DNA of 5,173 nucleotides, taken from CAMPJU01 sp046566095. Its GTDB lineage: Bacteria; Pseudomonadota; Gammaproteobacteria; Xanthomonadales; Xanthomonadaceae. Location: the NCBI GenBank assembly GCA_046566095.1, contig JBKHXI010000141.1, positions 1 through 5,173 on the forward strand, written 5' to 3'. The notes beneath the pieces were generated by a model. It saw only the letters and a list, made by a program, of their open reading frames with translations, was not told where the DNA came from and did no database searches. Below are positions 1 through 5,173 of this stretch, piece by piece (the stretch's first letter is position 1; the number at the start of each line of letters is the position of its first letter). The translations under genes and the position numbers were made by a program.

Positions 1-1325
1 GCGATCGCGAACGGCGCCTCGCCCTGCGCGAAGGCCGGGAAGCCGTCCAGGGTCGGCGGGTGCAGGCCGGCCGCGTGCAGCACCTCGAGCAGGGCCTCGC
101 GCCGGCCCGGGGAATCGGCGGCGACCAGCACCCGGCCGGGATAGCTCGACAGGAACGAGTGCAGCGCCGCGGCCGGCGCGCCGTCGCGCGCGGCCAGCGG
201 CAGTTCCGGCGCCGGCTGGCTGGGCAGCGGCGCGGCCTGTTCGCGCCGTGGATGGCGCTCGCCGCACAGCTCGATCCGTTCGCCCCGGTTCAGCCGTTCG
301 CGCAGGGCGTCCGGCGGCAGCCAGACCTCGGCCGGCGGCAGCACCGGATGCTCGATGTCGTGGCGGCGCTGCTCGTGGCGCTCGCCGGCCTGCGCCCAGA
401 ACGCGTCGGCCGCCTCCAGCGCGCCCTCGCACAGCACCGGCAGCGCGTCCGCGCCGAAGTGGTCGAACAGGGTGGCGGTGTCGTCGACCCCGCGCTCCAG
501 GAACAGCGGCAGGTAGTACTCGATGCCGGCCGGGGCGGCCCCGGCCTTGAGATCCTGGAACAGGGCGCTGCGGCGCATGTCGATGTCGAAGCGTTCGCGC
601 AGCCGCGCCAGCGCGCGGGCGACCGCGGCCTCGTCCAGCGGCAGCTCGCGGCCGGGCAGCATCCGCACCGATTCGAGCCGCTGCAGCGAACGCTGGCTCT
701 CCGGGTCGAAGGCGCGGATGCTGTCGATCTCGGCGTCCAGCAGCTCGATCCGCAGCGGCAGCTCGGAGCCCATCGGGTACACGTCCAGCAGCCCCCCGCG
801 CACGGCGAAGTCGCCCGGGTCCAGCACCTGCGGCACGTTGCGGTAGCCGGCGGCCTCGAGCCGCCGTTTTTCGGCCGCCAGGTCCAGCGCCTGCCCGGTG
901 GCCAGGTCGAAACTGGCGCCGGCCAGGGAGCGGGGCGGCGGCAGCCGCTGCATCAGGGTGGCGACCGGCACCACGACGATGCCGCGCTGCAGGCCGGGCA
1001 GCCGCTGCAGCGCACGGATGCGCTGGCTGACGATGTCCGGGTGCGGGCTGAAGCGGTCGTAGGGCAGGGTCTCCCAGTCCGGGAACGGCAGCACCGACAG
1101 CGCCCCGCCGGCGTCCGCGGCCCCGCCCAGCAGCGTGCGCAGGTCGGCCTCGAGCTGATGCGCGCCATGGTTGTCGCGGGCGACCACCAGCAGCGGCCCG
1201 GCGTGCGCGGCGGCGGCCCGGGACAGGTGGAAGGCGAGTGCGGACGCCGACGCCGGCGCACGCCACCAGGCGCGCGGGCGCCCGGCGCCGGGCAGCGGCG
1301 GCGTGGGGGAGGTGGGGAGGGACAT
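1..1325 (-). CDS. mfd: Transcription-repair coupling factor Mfd, N-terminal part (cut by left edge)
   Basis: Mfd is a cytoplasmic ATP-dependent DNA translocase that removes RNA polymerase stalled at lesions and recruits UvrA, coupling nucleotide excision repair to transcription. Only the first 441 codons are present. They cover the UvrB-like module and the following D3 region; the RNA-polymerase-interacting domain and the helicase-type motor lie beyond the edge. Family signatures are clear: WETLPYDRFSPHPDI at about residues 84-98, RGIVVVPVATLMQRLP at 114-129, an AGYRNVPQV block at 159-167, RGGLLDVYPMGSELPLR at 176-192, EIDSIRAFDPESQRSL at 199-214, and PAGIEYYLPLF at 265-275. These align with E. 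coli Mfd without gaps or frameshifts. The ATG at 1325 is chosen because the N-terminus then matches family length. No Shine-Dalgarno sequence precedes it, but a TACACT box lies 10 nt upstream, so translation may be near-leaderless. The gene lies 70 bp downstream of the acetyltransferase gene on the same strand. Confidence 0.97.
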   Translation of the reverse strand, partial: MSLPTSPTPPLPGAGRPRAWWRAPASASALAFHLSRAAAAHAGPLLVVARDNHGAHQLEADLRTLLGGAADAGGALSVLPFPDWETLPYDRFSPHPDIVSQRIRALQRLPGLQRGIVVVPVATLMQRLPPPRSLAGASFDLATGQALDLAAEKRRLEAAGYRNVPQVLDPGDFAVRGGLLDVYPMGSELPLRIELLDAEIDSIRAFDPESQRSLQRLESVRMLPGRELPLDEAAVARALARLRERFDIDMRRSALFQDLKAGAAPAGIEYYLPLFLERGVDDTATLFDHFGADALPVLCEGALEAADAFWAQAGERHEQRRHDIEHPVLPPAEVWLPPDALRERLNRGERIELCGERHPRREQAAPLPSQPAPELPLAARDGAPAAALHSFLSSYPGRVLVAADSPGRREALLEVLHAAGLHPPTLDGFPAFAQGEAPFAI

Positions 1326-1335
1326 CAGGCGCGCA

Positions 1336-1341
1336 AGTGTA
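1336..1341 (-). promoter_or_regulatory. Possible -10 box just upstream of mfd
   Basis: The minus strand reads TACACT here (4 of 6 matches to TATAAT), 10 nt before the mfd ATG. Transcription would start only a few bases before the start codon, which fits the lack of a Shine-Dalgarno sequence. No convincing -35 element is visible in the GC-rich DNA upstream. Weak, sequence-only call. Confidence 0.3.
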
Positions 1342-1343
1342 GG

Positions 1344-1367
1344 GGCTCGACCCGGCCCGGGCGAGCC
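1344..1367 (-). other. Strong GC-rich hairpin between the acetyltransferase gene and mfd
   Basis: The arms GGCTCG (1344-1349) and CGAGCC (1362-1367) pair. The interior continues as CCCG/CGGG (1351-1354 with 1358-1361), giving a 10-bp stem with one bulged base and a 3-nt loop. It lies 29 bp beyond the acetyltransferase stop and 18 bp before the mfd ATG. In the minus direction it is followed by CCCTACACTT rather than a T-run, so it is not a canonical intrinsic terminator. It could attenuate read-through, stabilise the upstream mRNA 3' end, or be a by-product of high GC. Confidence 0.4.
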
Positions 1368-1395
1368 GCGACCGGCCCGGCCCGGACGCACCGGC

Positions 1396-1950
1396 TCAGG
1401 CGCGGGCGCGGCCGGCGGGCAGGTCCAGCACCAGCCGCACCAGGCCCGGTTCGGTGCAGGCCTCGCGCCGGAACCCGAGCGAATCGGCCAAGGACAGCAT
1501 GGCGTGGTTGGCTTCGAGCACGTGGCCGTGCAGCCGCTCGAGCTTCTTGCCGCGGGCCCAGCGGACCAGCCGGCGCATCAGGTGGCGGCCCAGGCCCTGG
1601 CCGGCGATGAAGCGGCTGACCAGGATCGAGAACTCGCCGTCGCGGCTGTCGGGCGCGACCGCGACCCGGGCGACCGCGCCCACCACCGCCTCGCCCGGCG
1701 GCAGCGGCTCGGCCGCGACCAGGGCGAACTCGCGGCGCGGATCGGGCCGTGCCAGGCGGTCGGCGGTCGCCGCATCCAGCTCGGCGACCGGGTGCAGGAA
1801 GCGCTGCCGCACTTCTTCGGGCTGCAGCAACGCGAAACCGGCGCGCAGCGCCCCGGCGTCGTCGGGCCGGATCGGGCGTACCAGCACCTCGCGCCCGTTT
1901 CGCAGGCGCAGCTGTTCGTGCCAGGGCGGCAGACGGTTGCGGGCGACCAT
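1396..1950 (-). CDS. GNAT family N-acetyltransferase, stand-alone, Pat-like domain
   Basis: This encodes a cytoplasmic protein of 184 residues, essentially one GCN5-related acetyltransferase domain that would transfer acetyl from acetyl-CoA to an amine. The substrate cannot be read from sequence. It opens with VLVRPIRPDDAGAL at about 22-35, a common GNAT N-terminus. Motif A is EFSILVSRFIAGQGLGRHL (106-124), with Q118-x-x-G-x-x at the pyrophosphate-binding loop. A typical motif B follows at 145-161 (LEANHAMLSLADSLGFR). The wording resembles the C-terminal acetyltransferase domain of Pat/PatZ-type protein lysine acetylases, but without their large CoA-ligase-like part; this is a resemblance, not an assignment. 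The frame is open up to 2106, with in-frame ATGs at 2001 and 1959. The ATG at 1950 is preferred because AGGA lies 8 nt upstream, and because the 2001-1960 stretch uses codons rare in this DNA (ACA, TTG, AGA, AGG, CTT). Starting at 2001 would give 201 residues. It lies about 196 bp downstream of rlmJ. Confidence 0.85.
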   Translation of the reverse strand: MVARNRLPPWHEQLRLRNGREVLVRPIRPDDAGALRAGFALLQPEEVRQRFLHPVAELDAATADRLARPDPRREFALVAAEPLPPGEAVVGAVARVAVAPDSRDGEFSILVSRFIAGQGLGRHLMRRLVRWARGKKLERLHGHVLEANHAMLSLADSLGFRREACTEPGLVRLVLDLPAGRARA

Positions 1951-2146
1951 GGCGCGCATCCTGACATGCGCGAGGTGAAGCCTTCTCCACAAAGCTGTCA
2001 TCCCCGCGCCCCGCGCTGCGCTGCGCGCGGCACGCCGGCACCGGTTCCGCAGCTGCGCGCCGGCGCGCATCCGGGCCGGACACCGCGAGGCGAACGGGTC
2101 CGGCATGCGGCGCGACGATGCCCTCGTCCGGGCGTGAGGACGCCGC
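1951..2146. other. Intergenic region between rlmJ and the acetyltransferase gene
   Basis: This 196-bp stretch carries no convincing gene. Translation of the minus frame here gives an arginine/alanine-rich string, and codon use near 1960-2000 is unlike the neighbouring genes. It contains only weak inverted repeats: CGTCC/GGACG at 2125-2129 and 2138-2142, just beyond the rlmJ stop; GGCAT/ATGCC at 2102-2106 and 2118-2122; and CCGCGC/GCGCGG at 2011-2016 and 2025-2030. None is followed by a T-run in the minus direction. The least GC-rich part, about 1980-2000, is where a promoter for the acetyltransferase might lie, but no clear -35/-10 pair is seen. Confidence 0.5.
1959..1962 (-). promoter_or_regulatory. 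Ribosome binding site deciding the acetyltransferase start
   Basis: The minus strand reads AGGA here, 8 nt before the ATG at 1950, a normal Shine-Dalgarno distance. A longer purine run, GGAGAAGG, lies at 1981-1988 on the same strand, but it is 21 nt from the in-frame ATG at 1959 and further from the one at 1950, so it does not serve either well. Confidence 0.45.
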
Positions 2147-3004
2147 TCAGGCCGGCGCGCGCAGCCACTGCAGGCGGGCGCCGCCGCCGCCCTCGTCCAG
2201 GGCGGCGGCCAGCACCGGCAGGGCCGGCGCCAGCCGCGCCTGCAGCCGCCAGGGCGGGTTGAGCAGCAGCAGGCCGCTGCCGTTCATGCGGAGCGGCGAA
2301 TCGTCGGCGCGCACCTGCAGTTCCACCAGCAGCGAGCCGCCGGCCGGCAACGCCGCCGCCGCCCGGTAGAACGGCTGCAGGCTGCGCCGCTGCTTGATCG
2401 GGTACCACAGCGCGAACATGCCCTGCGGCCAGCGCGCCAGGCCTTCGCGCAGTGCCCGGCGCGCGCGCTCGAATTCGGCCAGCTGGGCCTCGTAGGGCGG
2501 GTCCAGCAGCACCAGGCCGCGGCCGATCCTGGCGCCGCCGGGCCGCGGCGGCAGCAGCGCGCGCACGGCGGCGTAGCCGTCGCGGGCATGGACCGCGACC
2601 CGCGGGTCGGCGGCGAAGCGCGCGCGCAGCGCGCCGGCCTCCTCCGGCTGCAGCTCGCAGCAGGCGATCCGGTCCTGTTCGCGCAGCGCATGCGCCAGCA
2701 GCCAGGGCGAGCCGGGGTAGGCCTGCGGACCGTGCGCGGCGCGGCAGGCGGCGACCGCCGCCAGGTACTGCCGCAGCAGCGGATCCTGCGGCGCGGTCGC
2801 GGCCAGGCGCTCGACCCCGGCGGCCGCCTCGCCGGTGCGCGCCGCCTCGGCCGCGTCCAGCGCGTACAGCCCGCGCCCGGCGTGGGTGTCGAGCGCGAAG
2901 CAGGGCGCGGGCTTGGCGGCCAGCGCCTCGCACAGGGCCAGCAGCACGACGTGCTTGAGCACGTCGCCGTGGTTGCCGGCGTGGAAGGCGTGGCGGTAGT
3001 TCAT
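2147..3004 (-). CDS. rlmJ: 23S rRNA (adenine(2030)-N(6))-methyltransferase RlmJ
   Basis: RlmJ methylates N6 of A2030 in 23S rRNA using S-adenosylmethionine, acting on rRNA before the subunit is fully assembled. The product is 285 residues, close to the 280 of E. coli. The N-terminus NYRHAFHAGNHGDVLKH (2-18) is the family signature and supplies Tyr3, His5 and Lys17, equivalent to the conserved Tyr4, His6 and Lys18 of the E. coli enzyme. The SAM-binding loop is LDTHAGRGLY (38-47), with an acidic CELQP at 116-120. The catalytic motif IV is DPPY at 168-171, embedded in GLVLLDPPYEAQLAEF. A C-terminal LLLLNPPWRLQ (244-254) is also typical. The sequence is intact. The ATG at 3004 is fixed by the family N-terminus. 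There is no Shine-Dalgarno sequence, and a TACCCT box lies 6 nt upstream, so it may be leaderless. It is transcribed divergently from creB, 77 bp away. In E. coli rlmJ is dispensable with mild phenotypes (family knowledge). Confidence 0.97.
   Translation of the reverse strand: MNYRHAFHAGNHGDVLKHVVLLALCEALAAKPAPCFALDTHAGRGLYALDAAEAARTGEAAAGVERLAATAPQDPLLRQYLAAVAACRAAHGPQAYPGSPWLLAHALREQDRIACCELQPEEAGALRARFAADPRVAVHARDGYAAVRALLPPRPGGARIGRGLVLLDPPYEAQLAEFERARRALREGLARWPQGMFALWYPIKQRRSLQPFYRAAAALPAGGSLLVELQVRADDSPLRMNGSGLLLLNPPWRLQARLAPALPVLAAALDEGGGGARLQWLRAPA
2183..2209 (-). repeat. Perfect 11-bp inverted repeat inside the 3' end of rlmJ
   Basis: The arms 2183-2193 and 2199-2209 are perfectly complementary around a 5-nt loop. 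In rlmJ this encodes an Ala-rich run followed by a Gly-rich run (about residues 266-274, AAALDEGGGG), so GCC and GGC codons pair by necessity. It lies some 35-60 nt before the rlmJ stop and has no following T-run. It may form an RNA hairpin but is probably a coding by-product. Confidence 0.5.
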
Positions 3005-3010
3005 GCGCGC

Positions 3011-3016
3011 AGGGTA
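3011..3016 (-). promoter_or_regulatory. Possible -10 box for a leaderless rlmJ transcript
   Basis: The minus strand reads TACCCT here, 6 nt before the rlmJ ATG. This TAnnnT spacing would place the transcription start at or next to the start codon, and it fits the lack of a Shine-Dalgarno sequence. No -35 element is recognisable. Tentative. Confidence 0.25.
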
Positions 3017-3044
3017 GCTTGCGGCGCTGCCGCGCGCGCTGGCC

Positions 3045-3050
3045 TATGCT
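3045..3050 (+). promoter_or_regulatory. Possible -10 box of the creBC promoter
   Basis: TATGCT (4 of 6 matches to TATAAT) stands out from the GC-rich divergent region and would give a leader of about 25 nt before the creB ATG. The best upstream -35-like hexamer, TTGCGG at 3019-3024, is 20 bp away, longer than usual. No TTCAC repeats of the E. coli Cre-tag type (TTCAC, 6 nt, TTCAC) occur in 3005-3081, so autoregulation is not evident. Confidence 0.3.
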
Positions 3051-3081
3051 GTCGCGCATCGCCCCTGGGACCAGACCCGCG

Positions 3082-3750
3082 ATGCCCCGGATCCTGCTGG
3101 TCGAGGACGAGACCGCCATCGCCCAGACCGTGCTCTACGCGCTGCGCGCCGACGGCCACCAGGTCGAGCACTTCCACCTGGGCCAGGAAGCGCTCGCCGC
3201 CGCCCGCGGCGGCGGCTACGACCTGGTGCTGCTGGATGTCGGCCTGCCGGACATCGACGGCTACGCGCTGTGCCGCGCACTGCGGCGCGAAGGCCCGTTG
3301 CCGGTGATCTTCCTGACCGCGCGCGGCAGCGAATCCGAGCGGGTGCTGGGCCTGGAGCTGGGCGCCGACGACTACGTGGCCAAGCCGTTCTCGCCGCTGG
3401 AACTGGCCGCGCGGGTGCGCGCGGTGCTGCGCCGCAGCGCCCCCCAGGACGCGGCGGCCGGGGGGTTCGCGCACGATCCGGAGGGGCGCCGGGTGCGTTA
3501 CCGCGGCCGCAGCCTCGACCTCACCCGCTACGAATACGGCCTGCTGGCGGCGCTGCTGGCCCGGCCCGGCGCGGTGCTGACCCGCGCCCAGCTGATGGAC
3601 CGGGTCTGGGGCGACGCGCCGGAAAGCAGCGACCGCACCGTCGACACCCACGTCAAGACCCTGCGCGCCAAGCTGCGCGAGGTCGCCCCGGACCGCGACC
3701 CGATCCGCACCCACCGCGGGCTCGGCTACTCGCTGGATTCCGACGGGTGA
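3082..3750 (+). CDS. creB: Two-component response regulator CreB
   Basis: CreB is a cytoplasmic DNA-binding response regulator of the OmpR/PhoB family, activated by phosphorylation from CreC. In enterobacteria it controls Cre-regulon genes in response to carbon source and growth state. In Pseudomonas and Stenotrophomonas relatives it is linked to beta-lactam response, biofilm and motility (family knowledge). The product is 222 residues. The receiver domain (about 3-118) has the acidic pair Glu9-Asp10, phospho-acceptor Asp52 in LLDVGLPDIDG, Thr79 in FLTAR and Lys101 in GADDYVAKPFSP. The winged-helix domain (about 125-220) has LTRYEYGLL, LMDRVWGDA and the recognition-helix region RTVDTHVKTLRAKL at 185-198, ending in THRGLGYSL. 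The phrases DVGLPDI, LGLELGADDYVAKPFSP and the C-terminal THRGxGYSL match CreB more closely than PhoB or OmpR. The ATG at 3082 puts the receiver start at the usual place; upstream in-frame ATGs at 3019 and 3046 would add a tail unlike the family. The RBS is weak (GGGA, 11 nt away). creC follows after 40 bp. Confidence 0.93.
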   Translation: MPRILLVEDETAIAQTVLYALRADGHQVEHFHLGQEALAAARGGGYDLVLLDVGLPDIDGYALCRALRREGPLPVIFLTARGSESERVLGLELGADDYVAKPFSPLELAARVRAVLRRSAPQDAAAGGFAHDPEGRRVRYRGRSLDLTRYEYGLLAALLARPGAVLTRAQLMDRVWGDAPESSDRTVDTHVKTLRAKLREVAPDRDPIRTHRGLGYSLDSDG

Positions 3751-3779
3751 GCGGCGCCGGCGCGCACCGCGACGCGACC

Positions 3780-3785
3780 GGAGGG
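3780..3785 (+). promoter_or_regulatory. Ribosome binding site fixing the GTG start of creC
   Basis: GGAGGG lies 5 nt before the GTG at 3791, the strongest Shine-Dalgarno in the window. It supports translation from that GTG rather than from any later ATG. Confidence 0.85.
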
Positions 3786-3790
3786 CGCCG

Positions 3791-5173
3791 GTGAGGATCG
3801 GGCTGCGCGTGCTGCTGGGCTATTTCCTGATCGTGGCGCTGGCGGCGCTGCTGGTGGCGCAGGTGTTCGTGCAGCAGGTCAAGCCGGGCGTGCGCCAGGC
3901 GATGGAGGACACCCTGGTCGACAGCGCCAACCTGCTGGCCGAGCTGGCCCGCGACGACCTGCTGGCCGGGCGGATCGGCGAGGGCGGCTTCGCCCGCGGC
4001 GTGCGGGCGCTGCGCGACCGCGACATCGGCGCCGGGATCTGGGGTTTCGACAAGCGCCGCGCGCACTACCGGATCTACGTCACCGACGCGCGCGGCATCG
4101 TGGTGTTCGATTCCGAAGGCCGCGACGTGGGCGCCGACTACTCGCGCTGGAACGACGTCTACCTGACCCTGCGCGGGCGCTACGGCGCCCGCTCCACCCG
4201 CAGCGATCCGGACGACGAGGCCTCCTCGGTGATGCACGTGGCAGCGCCGATCCGCGACGATGCCGGCCGCATCGTCGGGGTCCTGACCGTCGCCAAGCCG
4301 AACCTGGCCATGGCGCCGTTCATCGCCCGCAGCCAGGCCGTGGTCGTGCGCTGGGGCTGGGTGCTGATGGGCGCCGCGCTGCTGGTCGGGCTGGTCGCGG
4401 CCTGGTGGCTGTCGCGCCAGCTTGCCGGGCTGCGCCGCTACGCCGACGCGGCGACCGCGGGCGAGCGCGCGGTGCTGCCCAGGCTCGCCGGCGAGTTCGC
4501 CGAACTCGGCCGTGCGCTGGAGACGATGCGCGCCCGGCTCGAGGGCAAGCAGTACGTCGAGCAGTACGTGCACAGCCTGACCCACGAACTCAAGAGCCCG
4601 CTGGCGGCGATCCGCGGCGCCGCCGAACTGCTCGAGGACCCGGCCGGCGCCGGCATGGATCCGGCGGACCGCGCCCGCTTCGCCGCCAGCATCCGCGCCC
4701 AAAGCGAGCGCCTGGCGGACATGGTGGACAAGCTGCTGGCGCTGGCGGCGGTCGAGCACCGGCAGCGGCTGGAGCATCCGGAGGCGGTCGATGTCGGCGC
4801 GCTGCTCGAGGATGCGGCGCGCGATTTCGCGCCGCGCCTGCGGCAGGCGGGCGTGACGCTGCAAACCGCGATCGACCCCGGGCTGCCCGCCGTGCGGGCG
4901 GACGCGTTCCTGCTGCGCCAGGCCATCGACAACCTGGTCGAGAACGCCCTCGACTTCTCCCCGCGCGGCGGGACCATCGCGGTGGCGGCGAAGGCGTCGG
5001 CCGGCGAGGTGGCGATCGAGGTCGCCGACGACGGGCCCGGCGTGCCGGCCTATGCGCTGCCGCGCGTGTTCGAGCGCTTCTACTCGCTGCCGCGCCCCGA
5101 CGGCGGCAGCCGCAGCAGCGGCCTGGGCCTGTGCTTCGTGGCCGAGGTGGCGGCCCTGCACGGCGGCCGCGCC
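3791..5173 (+). CDS. creC: Two-component sensor histidine kinase CreC (3' end cut by right edge)
   Basis: CreC is an inner-membrane histidine kinase that senses a metabolic or envelope signal and phosphorylates CreB. The 461 codons present compare with 474 residues in E. coli CreC, so only about 15-20 residues are missing. The start GTG-AGG-ATC-GGG gives (M)RIGLRVLLGYFL, matching the E. coli N-terminus. TM1 spans about residues 8-28 and TM2 about 186-206. The periplasmic sensor domain between them carries CreC-typical phrases: QQVKPGVRQAMEDTLVD (28-44), ADYSRWNDVYLTLRGRYGAR (115-134) and VAKPNLAMAPFI (167-178). A HAMP-like linker follows TM2. The H-box is THELKSPLAAIRGAAEL (264-280) with phospho-accepting His265. 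The N-box is NLVENALDFSP (381-391) with Asn385, G1 is DDGPG (413-417), the F-box is VFERFYSLPR (426-435) and G2 is SSGLGL (442-447). All catalytic elements are intact, so an active kinase is expected. It forms an operon with creB, 40 bp upstream; creD is the usual next gene in relatives but is not visible. Confidence 0.95.
   Translation, partial: MRIGLRVLLGYFLIVALAALLVAQVFVQQVKPGVRQAMEDTLVDSANLLAELARDDLLAGRIGEGGFARGVRALRDRDIGAGIWGFDKRRAHYRIYVTDARGIVVFDSEGRDVGADYSRWNDVYLTLRGRYGARSTRSDPDDEASSVMHVAAPIRDDAGRIVGVLTVAKPNLAMAPFIARSQAVVVRWGWVLMGAALLVGLVAAWWLSRQLAGLRRYADAATAGERAVLPRLAGEFAELGRALETMRARLEGKQYVEQYVHSLTHELKSPLAAIRGAAELLEDPAGAGMDPADRARFAASIRAQSERLADMVDKLLALAAVEHRQRLEHPEAVDVGALLEDAARDFAPRLRQAGVTLQTAIDPGLPAVRADAFLLRQAIDNLVENALDFSPRGGTIAVAAKASAGEVAIEVADDGPGVPAYALPRVFERFYSLPRPDGGSRSSGLGLCFVAEVAALHGGRA

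Noticed and set aside
60..1610. A 516-residue plus-strand open frame across mfd and the acetyltransferase gene
   Set aside because: It is antisense to two well-supported genes. Its translation is an Arg/Gln/Gly-rich string without recognisable domains, as expected from third-position GC bias.
1975..1979. A single TTCAC half-site (minus strand) upstream of the acetyltransferase gene, considered as a Cre-tag
   Set aside because: There is no second TTCAC at 6-nt spacing, and a lone 5-mer is expected by chance.
1325..2083. A 252-residue minus-strand open frame overlapping the acetyltransferase gene in another frame
   Set aside because: The Arg/Ala/Pro-rich translation has no domain, while the alternative frame carries complete GNAT motifs.
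2125..2142. CGTCC/GGACG inverted repeat just beyond the rlmJ stop, considered as a terminator
   Set aside because: The stem is only 5 bp with an 8-nt loop and no T-run in the rlmJ direction.
1998..3119. A 373-residue minus-strand open frame overlapping rlmJ and creB
   Set aside because: It is a frame-shifted shadow of rlmJ with low-complexity Arg/Ala content, and it runs across the divergent promoter.
3653..5161. A 502-residue minus-strand open frame opposite creC
   Set aside because: It is a mirror of the creC reading frame, rich in His/Gln/Arg/Ala, with no family signature. creC on the other strand is unambiguous.

Overview
The window is very GC-rich and densely coding, with almost every third codon position G or C. 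The gene set is mfd, a GNAT acetyltransferase, rlmJ and creBC. The Mfd, RlmJ, CreB and CreC proteins all resemble their gammaproteobacterial counterparts. This points to a high-GC gammaproteobacterium, most plausibly of the Xanthomonadaceae/Lysobacteraceae (inference; no 16S or other marker is present). There are no RNA genes, insertion sequences, CRISPR arrays, prophage genes or compositional islands, so this reads as ordinary chromosomal backbone.

Left part, minus strand. Positions 1-1325 hold the N-terminal 441 codons of mfd, the transcription-repair coupling factor; the rest lies beyond the left edge. A 70-bp gap with a strong GC hairpin separates it from a stand-alone GNAT acetyltransferase (1396-1950, start revised by codon use and a ribosome binding site). 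About 200 bp further upstream lies rlmJ (2147-3004), the 23S rRNA A2030 N6-methyltransferase. These three genes share a direction, but the gaps make a single tight operon doubtful.

Right part, plus strand. A 77-bp divergent intergenic region separates rlmJ from creB (3082-3750), an OmpR/PhoB-type response regulator. It is followed after 40 bp by creC (3791 to the right edge), its membrane sensor kinase, which lacks only its extreme C-terminus. CreC should autophosphorylate on His265 and pass the phosphate to Asp52 of CreB. In relatives creD usually follows creC, but that region is outside the window.

No undescribed system was found. The points worth a second look are small: the true start of the acetyltransferase, possible leaderless or near-leaderless starts for mfd and rlmJ, two strong hairpins, and the absence of a recognisable Cre tag in front of creB.
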